Source of the DNA: Plumapathes pennacea
Taxonomy: Eukaryota > Cnidaria > Anthozoa > Antipatharia > Myriopathidae
Assembly (NCBI GenBank): GCA_964036295.1
Contig: OZ038465.1
Location: 12,982,667-13,046,666 of the forward strand
Reading direction: 5' to 3'
DNA length: 64,000 nucleotides
The position numbers and the translations under genes are program-made. The notes under the pieces were generated by a model. It searched no databases, had not been told where the DNA came from, and worked only from the letters and a program-made list of their open reading frames with translations. Below, piece after piece: positions 35,501 to 62,701 of the stretch (its first letter is position 1; each line of letters starts with the position of its first letter).

Positions 35501-35582
35501 CGTTAAAGTGTCTGAAGCGCTCAGAAACGCTCCACTTACTGTCAAGAATCAGTCGGACGCCTTGTGTTGTGTGTTGCTCTGA
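30593..35582 (+). CDS. LIM plus bMERB domain protein with C-terminal CaaX box (MICAL-like)
   Basis: Exons: 30593-30944, 31351-31472, 31574-31624, 32043-32334, 32646-32798, 33024-33120, 33262-33335, 33723-33837, 35170-35216 and 35443-35582, giving 480 residues in phase. The N-terminal 175 residues are low-complexity. The LIM zinc domain (about 186-239) has C-x2-C, H-x2-C, C-x2-C and C-x2-H pairs (CDQC, HKSC, CAIC, CTQH). A helical bMERB domain (about 275-450) follows; it starts MKEKISLLSKRGKKMEKKA and includes FMEWFGIVQEKNSAVRREAE. The chain ends ALCCVLL, whose last four residues fit a CaaX box with Leu, favouring geranylgeranylation. bMERB domains bind Rab8/10/13/35-type GTPases on recycling membranes. 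No calponin-homology or monooxygenase domain precedes the LIM. Closest families are MICAL-L and EHBP1. Naming beyond this is uncertain. Confidence 0.82.
31736..31758. repeat. poly-G tract
   Basis: An uninterrupted run of about 23 G in a LIM-bMERB intron, a potential G-quadruplex. Similar runs occur at 15376, 35701 (C) and 35788. Confidence 0.9.
32467..32562 (+). repeat. GAT/GAC/GAG triplet repeat
   Basis: GATGATGAC units grade into GACGAG units over about 95 bp, in the intron about 85 bp before the bMERB exon at 32646. If retained it would encode poly-Asp/Glu, but the LIM exon ends in a donor well before it. Confidence 0.85.
33342..33517. mobile_element. MITE family C (GCGGACACC type), best copy
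   Basis: The ends are inverted: TACAGTGAACTCTTTAAGGC and AGAAAGAGTTGACTGTA. Inside are GGCGGACACCC, GAGGTGTCCGCCTTACAGAG and CGCCTTAGAGAGGTGTCCGC. About 176 bp, starting 6 bp after a splice donor of the LIM-bMERB gene. Confidence 0.8.
33520..33690. mobile_element. MITE family D (CTCGACATTAA type), best copy
   Basis: The ends are inverted: AGCGCTCGACATTAACGG and CTTAATGTCGAGCACTGCT. Inside are CTTGCCCGGGGCAACC, GGGCCGGGCAACTAG and GAAGGGCAACC. About 170 bp, only a few bases after a family C element. Confidence 0.8.
33928..34515 (-). CDS. unrecognised ORF nested antisense in a LIM-bMERB intron
   Basis: An open frame of 195 codons starts at an ATG in good context (GGAATGGCG, 34515) and ends at TAG 33928. 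The first 140 residues look protein-like and non-repetitive (for example KKKRRLFDDLKDHIYAIRSV and LTLSGNEVKALIQGGATFND). The last 50 residues fall in a Pro-rich, repeat-derived stretch (GAACCCAGGGTAGAGG type). I do not recognise a family. It could be a processed gene copy, a captured gene fragment or chance. Confidence 0.3.
   Translation of the reverse strand: MASFMEHIESVKKKRRLFDDLKDHIYAIRSVSFEDLGWLASRLDAEDISSVLAMKLGAPVFCWIAEMLNEIPTTLPRKCLDNIHEGLFKAAGLTLSGNEVKALIQGGATFNDINLTACRHVLDYKSATSIPHFNSSTGHLFGLRRFSEQPQRASEGQPPPPVISAPALRDRAARISESEQPLEPRVEVARRNYIL
34615..34800. repeat. degenerate GGTAGAGCGGTAGAG array
   Basis: Short units of CGGTAGAGCGGTAGA, AATCGGTA and GTCGATCGGTA follow each other for about 185 bp. 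One more GGTAGGGCGGTAGAGC lies at about 35047. No fixed period is evident. Confidence 0.7.
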
Positions 35583-36835
35583 TGGGTAGACGACCGGGAC
35601 TACAATGAGTTGCAAATTTGTTGAAACGTTTTTTTTAAGAAATGCTAAATTTCGCGTTTGTTCCCTTTGATTTAAGTAAAATTGCGCTTAATCTGATCAT
35701 CCCCCCCCCCCCCCCCCCGCCCCCTTTTCAATGTTGATCCTGTAATACTGTGTAACAGATTTGGGGGCTCAAACAACACTGCAATGGGGAGGGGGGGGGG
35801 GGGGGGGGGAGAGAAGAGAAGCAAACAAGTCTAAAGTCGGAAAACAGGGCGAAAATAATCTAAGTGTCTCAATTATTTTTGCTACCCGTTGTAGTTTCGA
35901 AATCTGAAGCGAATGAGTGAATAAGGTAGTAAATGAATGAATGCCGAATAGTTGATGAAATATATATTCAGTGCGTAAAAGAGTTAGTAAAGTGAGTGGA
36001 CAATATAGTACAAAACGCACTGCTGTCTAACCTCTATCCCTTGTATAACTTGTTGGCTCCTCTTGAGTTTCGAAAGGTGCAAAGGTTTTTATTCCACTTA
36101 TATGGCGGTATTTCTTTTAACAAATACAATAATACTAAACTGAAGACAAGTGGAGGAAGCATGCTACAACCATAAAGGGTTATTGGGCGTATACTCCCTT
36201 ATACGAAATCTTTTTGTTAGTGGTGTAGATTAAAAAATGAACAGGGTAATAAAGGTTTACACATTGAAGCAATAGGTAAGAAATAAGCTTAACAATACAA
36301 ACTGGTATAATAAAGAAAGTTTTCCAGCCACAAGCAACCCAGACGTGACACGTCGCTCGAACAATGCACTACGAAAGATGATAGAGACGTTGACTGTCTC
36401 CCTCCCCCTCCCCCCCTCCCCAGCTTTTGCCTCACCACAGTCCTACTCCCGAAATAATTCTAATAGAATTCTACCAATTTATACTAGGATTCTTTGCTGG
36501 TGTGCCTTTGTGAGGCCGTCAAAGTTTCCTCGGGTCAAAACTATCCTCGGAGACCCATGGGCAGATCGTGGGGTGGCGGGCAAAAAGCGGCGGAGGGGGA
36601 GGGGGAGAAAAACAAAAACTTCGCAAGTTCGTGACGTATTTTTCGTATTTTTACGTCACAGACAGACTCCCTGGACTCGCTCATTTGCATTTGTATGCTG
36701 GAGAGAGCGGGCGCATAGCAACGTCGATATGGTACTTGTATCGATTATGGTCGTGTTGTAAACTTGTTGACGTCTCGTGCTGTTCCCCCAAAACAACATC
36801 TGTGTCAGTAAGACCTGAAGACCTTCTCGCGGAAA
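35583..36835. other. intergenic region between LIM-bMERB and DUF4795 genes
   Basis: It contains poly-C (about 35701-35718) and poly-G (about 35788-35808) tracts roughly 70 bp apart. A block at about 36541-36600 (ATCCTCGGAGACCCATGGGC) resembles the end of the element at 59460-59715 in inverse orientation. No gene seen. Confidence 0.5.
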
Positions 36836-53844
<17,009 letters not shown>

Positions 53845-55022
53845 TGAGCGGTGTAAAAATCACAACGGTTTAGATCTAGTAACAAATGAATTAGAATATA
53901 GACATGCACTGTAAATAGGACAGTTTTTAAATCGCACTATCAAGCAATGAATGATCGCTGTTTTTTTTTAGTTGAGATTTTTTTGTTTGACAGCGGTTTC
54001 TATCGTTTGAACAATGGTTTAAGGGATGAAAAGATGTCTGAATAGGGTTTATGAATGTCGTATTGGTTCTTGTTCTTGACTACATCAGATTATTCATCAT
54101 TGCTTGATAAGAAACAGATATTTATTGAATTCATTTAATAGCAACACTCAAATTACTGTATTATTAGGTTTTACTTAGCACATCAAAATAAAAAGCTAAA
54201 ATGCAAATATTGACCCTTGCACTCTGACCCTTGACCCTTGAACAACTTCAATTTTTACATTTCGTTCTCTCCAGACATTCATTATACAAGAACTTGATGT
54301 TTGATAGCTTACTCAGATGAAAGCTGATTGAATGATCGATTCTCACTTTGTTACACTTACATTCTCGAGTATTTGGGAAAATCTTTATTTTGAACTCGAT
54401 CAGGAGTGAAAGAGTAATAAATAGCACCGCAATTCCAAATTTTTAGATTTATCTGGTCTCCGTCTATTGCCAAATTCTCTCAACCATGCATTCATTCATT
54501 CAGTCTGACTGAAATAGCCCCAGAACCCACCCAGTCAAAGCAGGAGACACAAATAGACCAGGTCAGCGTGTACAAGTTGCATTTTCTTTGTGTACCATTT
54601 TCTTGTTGTGCAATCGAGCGAACTTATAAATCCCAACATGATGTTGCGCCCGCGAAGTATAAGCGGATTTACTGCGAAAAGCGACATTCGAGACGTCGTA
54701 GACTGGGTACCACTGAACGATCCTGGGCTCTAGACAAATAAAGTTCTTTGGGAGGGAGGGAGAAAGCAAAAGATATATGTCCGAGGAGAACCTCCCGTAT
54801 TTTACGTTTAAAGCGTAGGAAAGGACGTCTTTAGCTCCATGTGAACTAGAAAACGTAACAAGATGTAGTATAAGACTTTTTTTTTTGCTTACGGACTGAC
54901 AAAATTAATATTTTCAATACGAACATTCCCCCTCCCCTGTGGGTACCCGTGCGTACGTGGCTGGGTTTGATTTGAAGCAACATGGCGGACGTGGGAAATT
55001 GCGAAGAAGCGATTCTTTGTGC
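53845..55022. other. DUF4795 gene 3' flank and TXNDC11 5' flank
   Basis: AATAAA at about 54187 is a plausible polyadenylation signal. A stretch at about 54295-54418 (AGATGAAAGCTGATTGAATG, AGGAGTGAAAGAG) matches one at about 16118-16215 in NTHL1, an interspersed repeat; weaker relatives lie near 27180 and 59265. The TXNDC11 uORF starts at 54982. Confidence 0.5.
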
Positions 55023-55026
55023 ATGA
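54982..55026 (+). CDS. uORF overlapping the TXNDC11 start (14 codons)
   Basis: ATGGCGGAC starts in a strong context (CAACATGG) and runs 14 codons to a TGA that overlaps the main ATG in the four bases ATGA. The main start (TGCATGA) is in weak context. This arrangement would favour control by reinitiation. No function for the peptide is claimed. Confidence 0.5.
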   Translation: MADVGNCEEAILCA

Positions 55027-57143
55027 ATTTTGCCACGGCAACCCGATCCATACGCCATGATGTGGCCATGATCTTTCTCAAACACCCTCATTTGTCCACG
55101 GTCGCAGTTTGTTTGCTGATATTCTATGGCTGTCATTGGTACTGTTGTAGGTGAGCAAGATGTTTCTTTGTTTTGAACCTTGTTTCCCGCTGAATGTCGC
55201 TTGTTTAGCGAGCTATACAGTACCCTGCGAGCAGAGCTACCTTAACTGAAGACAGTTCGGTTTAAAGAGTCACGACCAGAATGACAAACTGTCGAATTGG
55301 AAACAAAACCTGTAAAATATCCGTATTAATATTCTGAATTCAATTTCTTGGATTCTTTGATTATCAGGTTTATGCCCGATTTATGATATTATGATATAGT
55401 AGATTTCGCCATTTCGCAAATCAAATGTACAATACTGTCTATTGTGAAGGTGTTCGATACAGCTGTTTCTCAAATTAACAAATTGACGTCAGTTTTTTAT
55501 GCACCAGTCAATTGTAACTCGCCTCTGAACACTTCTGGTTCTCTACTTCAAATGCCGAATGTGGCTTTTGCAAGAACTGAGGTAAAATTGAAGCTAAATT
55601 CACCTTCTTCGTCCAAATCACTGTCGTCAGCACTCAATTTTATGTGTCTGTCCTCTTATTGATAATGAAAATTAGCCAATCACAAAGCGAGAAACTGACG
55701 TGTTATTGTAAAACAATAATAATTATTGAGAAACAGCTCAAACAATTATTGTTTGTCTAATTATTAGACAATGCATTTATAACACACACTTTCCATGTCT
55801 TTGTACTCTTACATAAACACGTGGGATGTTGTGAGAACACGAGAACACTAGAACTTTGACAAGATTATATAAATACTAATATTACTAAACATCAACACAA
55901 ATGCTTCAGTGTAAGTCTTTGTACTTATTTATCAAAATGTTTTAGTCAATCAGAAAGTGCATAGTATCATAGTTATTTTTTTTTAAATAATGGCATTACA
56001 GTTTTCCCAGCAGCAGCGATTTTAGATCTTATGTCTAGACAGTTGATTATTATGCACTATAAAGCCAGATCTTAATAACTTCTTCCAAAAGAAGCAACAG
56101 TTGTGCAAGTACTAGACTTTTGTTTGTGTATTTTGTGTGCTTCAGTGGTAACCAGTATCCAGCAGACTATACCCAACCCTCCAAGTTCTTTACCTCGTTT
56201 GGTCGTGTTCTGGAAATCACAAATGGCTCCCTGGGCTTTCTGTCAGACCAGCTACGAAGCAGCAGTTTTAAGTTTGTCTTGTTCTATGCTCCTTGGTGTG
56301 CCCAGTCCAAACAGGCTGCAGTAGGATTCAATAGGGCTGCAAATCTCTTGAAAGATGAGGTACGTAAACCAGTTACAAAATTGGAAGCCATTCTAATTCA
56401 TTGTTCTATTGAAGATAAAACTTGCTTTGATATTTAGATTTTTACACTATTTTAGTATTGCTAGTCCCATTGGTGTATGTGACAGCTGGTAATTTGGCCA
56501 AAATGGAACTGGTTAATACCAACCAAACACTGCATCCTTGTAGCTGGACTGTTTTGCTGGAAAATAGTGCCTTGAAGTTTTTGGAGATTAGGATGTGGAT
56601 CCTAGCACAGGCAAAATTATGTAATTCAAAAACCACCTAAAATGCTTGTTCACTTTCAAAATATAAACAGAAATTCATTTTGTTGTTGAGACTATATAAT
56701 ATTTAAGGTTCAAAGATGTCAGCAAAGTTTAGACCTTAAATCATTTTTTGAACAACTGAGCCTATATAAATTAAAGTAGCTTTAGTATCCAAATGTTGTG
56801 TGGATGTGTCAGTGAGTACCATGGCTAGCCGAAACAAGTTCAAAATTCTCAGTTTTTATCTTTTTTTTTTTTTTTTTTTTTTTGTAACTACCTACAGGTG
56901 AACTTTATTGCCATCAACTGTTGGGCAGGAACATGTAGGCAGGAGCATGTGCTGGATTCATTTCCCAAGATGTTTGCTTATCACTCAGGGTTTAACGGTG
57001 TGCAGTACATGGGTGGATATGATCCATGGCAAATGGTGAGTGATGCACTCAATACCAGAAGCACAGTGTGGTTTTTATTGCATTTCATTTCTTGTCAAGG
57101 CAGGCAAAACTTTGGTACAATCCAGTCTAATATTCTTTTTGAC

Positions 57144-57180
<37 letters not shown>

Positions 57181-60100
57181 TCAGAATTTAATATTATAGT
57201 TCTTAGGTCATTTCTTGAAAGTTTTGTTCACAGGTGTTGTGTGTCTGCCGTGGGAGTAGATTGTCAGACTAAATACAGGGTGCTGTAATGCTGTAGTTAA
57301 AAAGTATAAAGGTTGCAAAAATCAAGGCCTGGACAATTGGGGGATTAGACATTGCAAAATTACCTTTTGATTCCCTAGGTCAGGTTCATTACCAGCATTA
57401 TCAAGCCCATAGCTTATGTTGGGAGAATGAATGATTTTGTCAAGCTGAAAAGTGGATCAAAGGTTTGTTTTAAATAGTTGATGTGCACATGGATGCTTTT
57501 CTCACTGAAAGTCAGACCAGATTCCTGTACAGTATGATTCATTCTGTTCAGTAGGTTCTTCAATATTCCACCATATTGGTTGTAATAGCACACACCCCAC
57601 CCAAGCCCACACCTACAAACCTGACCTTTGACCCCTTTCACTTTATCCCCTTGTGAACTGTACATATGATGGTGAAAATGGCATATTGGTATTGAAACAA
57701 ACAATTTTTTATCTACTTGTTTTTCTGGTTTTTAGGAATTTGTTGTCAGTTATTTCAACTCCACTGCTCTTGAGTCCAAGAACTACTCTGTGTATTTCAG
57801 TGTTGCCCTTCAAAGTGTTGGGAAAGGTACTGAAATATTCTGCATGTATGTGGCCTTCTCTTTTTCAGAAGTCAGTTTAATGTAAAGTCAATATGGGGAC
57901 ATTATTCTCTTTGATTACTCTCCTGACCCCAGTTCCCTAAAGTGTGATTCCTGGATTAGATTAGATTGTTTTTTGTTTTTTTTTTCATCATCTGATCTTT
58001 AATGCTGAAATTGGTAAAGTTTTGCTTTACACAGCACAGTTATCTTGATGAACACTGTGAACACTGTATTGCTTGAGATAGAATAAGCCTTGGTTGGTTG
58101 GTCTTTGATCAAAACTCTTCAGTTTGACCAAGCATTTCATTTTTTTTTTTTTTTTTCATACATTCTAACAAACCCACACTCTGTCTCTTCACTTAGCATC
58201 CAGCCCACTTTTTACCCTGGTAACAAATCAGGCTCTTGCAGACGAACTTGGAATTAGTTTTACAGGAGGAATAGTCTTTCACAGAATACAGAACCCACCT
58301 ATCGTAAGTGCTAATAGTTGCCAAGTAGCATAGAGGAATATCTTACTCAATACAACAGCCACAATCAGACACAGTCTTTGTGCTTGTTCCATTGTTTTTC
58401 AAGAGTCTTAAAACACCTGCAATGAAAAAAAGAAATGAATAAAAAATTTTGTACATCAGGAAATTGTACTTGAGCATAAAAGGATTCAAAAAGCCCTTGA
58501 ACTTGAGTGCTGGTCTTGAAAGTCCTTGAATTTAGATGACAGTCCTTGAAAAGTTTGTGAACTTTTATTTTCCAAGTAATAAGTTGACCAGAACAGCTTA
58601 ACAGGTCATTATGAAAAAATAGAAATTGGCATTAAGCAGTCCTTTAAAAGTCCTTGAATTTTGATTTGAAAAGGCTGTACAAACCCTGAGTGTATGGTTG
58701 GGGCTTTTAGGTATGAAGCACCTTATTCATCTTCAGACTCTTGCAAGGCAAGTCGTTTTATGTGAGAGGAATCACTGTCATGTTTTTTTTTTAACCAGTA
58801 GCATTGCTAACAGAGGTGATTGATTGATTATTGGCAGGTTTATCCAGCAAGTGGTAATTACACAAAAGCTTCCATCCTTCACTGGATTGAAAGACACCAT
58901 GAAGAGGTCAGTCAGTCAGTCAGTCAGTCAGTCAGTCAATCAGTGAGTTAGTGAGTCAATGAGTCAATGAGTCCGCAAGTCATTCTGTCATTGAGTCAGT
59001 TAGTGAGCCAGTCAGTGAGTCAGTCAGTGATTCAGTGAGTGAGTGAGTATAAAGTGAGTGAGTCGATCAGTCAATCAGTGAGTCAATCAGTCAGTCAGTG
59101 AGTCAGTCTGGCAGTCAGTCAGTCAGTCAGTCAGTGAGTTAGTGAGTCCATCAGTGAGTCAAACTTAAGTGCAATTGTCTAGTAGAGTGATCAACTTTAA
59201 ATTTCTTTTTTTAGTTTCTCACCAGAGATATATGATACAATTGGAGAATACGTTTATTTGATAGGTTGCCCAGATGAGAGCTGGTTTTCATACATTTTCA
59301 TCTTGAATGCATGAGAGAATCTGCATTTGAACTAAGAGTGAAAGATTCATTTGGATTTAGGCATTACTAATGCGGTACATTCCAAAAAATGCGCAAAGAA
59401 AATGAAATGATGTGTACAGTGAAATAATATCTGGGCAGGTATAACTGATTTTGATCGTGATGCATCACTAGGTGGCTCTAAACATGCAATATTTACACAG
59501 AATTTTTCGTAAAATACAATGTCGGAGTAGTCTGATCGGGTATGTCTTTGAACAGTTTTTTAGGAGTAGATTGTGGGCGGCATGCAAAAAAAAGAAAGAA
59601 AAAAAAAACCGCGGAGTCGGAGGGGGGGAAGGGGAAGAAAAGGGGAAAGAGAAAAAGAGCTCTTTTCCTCCTCCGCCCCATGATCTTCCCCTGGGTTCCC
59701 GAGGATGACAATTTTTGAGATAGCTGTACTTCACAAATATATTTTGGTCATTTGTTGCCTTGTAGCTTGTCGTCCAGCTCAGTGCGACTGCCGCAGGGAA
59801 GGATCACCTGGCAAGACAGTTGAAGCGAGGACCTGCACTCATCCTATTCCTTCCTCTTGAGCAACAGAAAATATCGCATCCATTGATGGACGTGGTATGT
59901 GACACAGCAGTTATTAGATGACCCAATTACACCAGTAAACTGTTCAGAGCACTACACTACTTTGCACCGCATCACATTTTATCACAATAGAATGATGCAC
60001 CATACCAACTAAACTAGACTACGCACTATAGTGCACTGCTACACATAACACCATTATGCACTACATTATTTTGCACCGCACTACCACACCACTAAACCAC

Positions 60101-62640
60101 ACTACACACTTCTATATTACACTTACACTGTTACATCACATCACACTACACATTATATCACAGGATTATCCACTTACCACACCACTAAACCACACTACAC
60201 ACTTCTATATTACACTTACACTATTACATCACATCACACTACACGTTATATCACAGCATTATGCACTTACCACACTACTAAATCACACTACACACCTGCT
60301 GATTATACTACACTTTGTACAAGACTGCACAGTACACACAAACAATACACGATACTGCACACCGAACTAAATTACACCATGCTACACCGTAGTATACTAC
60401 ACTCCATTATACCACTCAGTACAGTTCACTTGTCTGGGCCCGGTTTTTCAAAGCACGATTAGGCTAATCCTGGATTAGGTCTAAACTTTCATGTCATTTA
60501 TGTGCCTGAAAATGTGAAGGTTTCGCCCACAATGACTTCCTTTATGCGTTTTTAAGCTGGAACAAGCTTTTTAATCCATCTTCGAACAAAACCCTGCAGT
60601 TTATTGGCATAGAGGTGGAGAGAAAGAATTTCGTTAATCCTGGATTAGCTTAATCGGCTTTCGAAAAACCGGGCCCTGTTTGTTATACTTCTTGACCCCT
60701 GCAGTATGCACCACGCATAACACACACTTACACATTAGAGCCGTTTTCGGATGACTGTCGAAAACCAAAACCAAAGTAATCACACAGGCCAATCACAGAG
60801 ACTGAGAGAAAACAGTTCAGCCAATTGGAAGCAAAAGTAATTCGCGTTTGGTCTTGCGTTTGGTTTTACTTTCCAATCAGCAGTGCGAGTACACGCCATC
60901 GCTTGCGTGAGAAGTGTTTGGTTTTGGTTTTGGTTTTGTCTCTGATTGGCTGAGCATGCTGACAAACTCGTGTGGACCAATCCGAAAGCGAAGCAAACGC
61001 AAAACCAAAGCAATCACACGATTACTTTCGACAGTCATCCGAAAACCGCTCTACCACGCACTACCATGCTATCCTCTGTTGGTGTTATGCGATCTCTTTC
61101 GGTGCGATGTATATTACCTTTGTTCGTTCTCTGTTCATTTTATTTTTTCAGTACACACACGCTGCACAGCAGTTCTATAATTGTTCGTGCCATGTGCACC
61201 TACATGGAGAACCTTTCACAAAGTCCGGAGGCGTCGAGAAAACGAACACCGATACGTTAGAAGCAATTGAACAAGAGAGACCCAAGAAGCGACAGAAAGT
61301 CAAGAAAACTGTCCCAAAAGAAACTCCCCTTAACGTGGCCGAGAAAGGGTCGATCTTTTTCGCCTCTTTAGATGTACAGAGACACTGTCAGTCAGTAGCC
61401 TTACAGGACAACAAAAAAAACGCGTGTTGTGTATGTAACACGTGTCTGAGGGTGCAAGGTTGTCGCCATTTAACTGACTTAAACATAAATCGGCAGGAAC
61501 TTCAAAAGCAGTTCCCGGCCGATGCTGTTGTCGCGGCTAAAACGTGCATTTCTTTGAGAAACAGCTACAACCCTGGAGTCACGATCAACGTATGCTGTGT
61601 CGAGCTGATCGAGAAACAAGCGGAAGTGTCTGCGGAAAAATCAGCTCAGAGAACAGAGAAAGAAGCGTTTGAGTCATTAATGGACCTTGATGTGGCGGAC
61701 GTGGAAGGAATCATTGACGAGTGGGTTGCCCGATTCAGGACATTACTTCAAACTAGTCCACAGGGATACGGGATGAAGCTTTCGGATGTGAGGGCGACGA
61801 TTGATGGACACCGCGTTCTTATCAGCGGCAAAAAAGACGTTTCATCAAATGAGACGACAGGCCAAGACGATGTCAAGACCAGGTATGAAAAGAGCGCGGG
61901 AAACTTGGATAAAGACAAGGAACAGGAAGGGCTGGACAAGAAAACGGAAACTCCGGAAAGCGTCGAAAATCCCAACGTCGCAGACTCTCAACCGAATGGA
62001 GGGTTTAGTCCTGACGGGAACTCAGACCAAAATGATGAAGTCTCCTCTAGTGAGCTGAATAGTTCCTGCCCCCAGGGTGGTCATGTTACGGAATTTCAAG
62101 GGGCTGGTTGTCTTAGCAATAAGTCTTTAAATTTCTTCTATATGGACTCAAGCCATCACTGGGTAGTGGCTGAAAGACTGGGTTTGAAGACGGATGAGTC
62201 AAGGGTCAAAACTGGACTGGTTATTGTCGACTTAAAGGTCAGGATTCTTTCTTGCTGTTGTTGTCCTTGCCTTAGAAGACAAACAAGTCATGGATTACGA
62301 TCAATACAAGGACAGATTATGCCTTGCTTTTGGTTGTTGTTTGGTTGTTGACAAACAAGTCAAGGTTAAAGCTACGCTGGCCTTGCTGTTGTTAGCATAT
62401 TTGTTGTTGTTGTTGTTGTTGTTGTTGTTCTCCTCGTCTTTATTGGCAAGCAAGTCAAGGGTCGATATTGATCTGCCCTTGTTGTTGCTGTCGTTGTTTT
62501 GTTGTCACTCTCCTGCATTGTTATTTTTGTCATTGCTGCTACAATTCTCAACAGTGTTATTTTTACGTTGTCAGTACAGAGCAAGTGAAGTATGTTGCAG
62601 GTCTTAATGGTCAGTTGAAGTAATGATTAAAAAAAATAAA

Positions 62641-62701
<61 letters not shown>

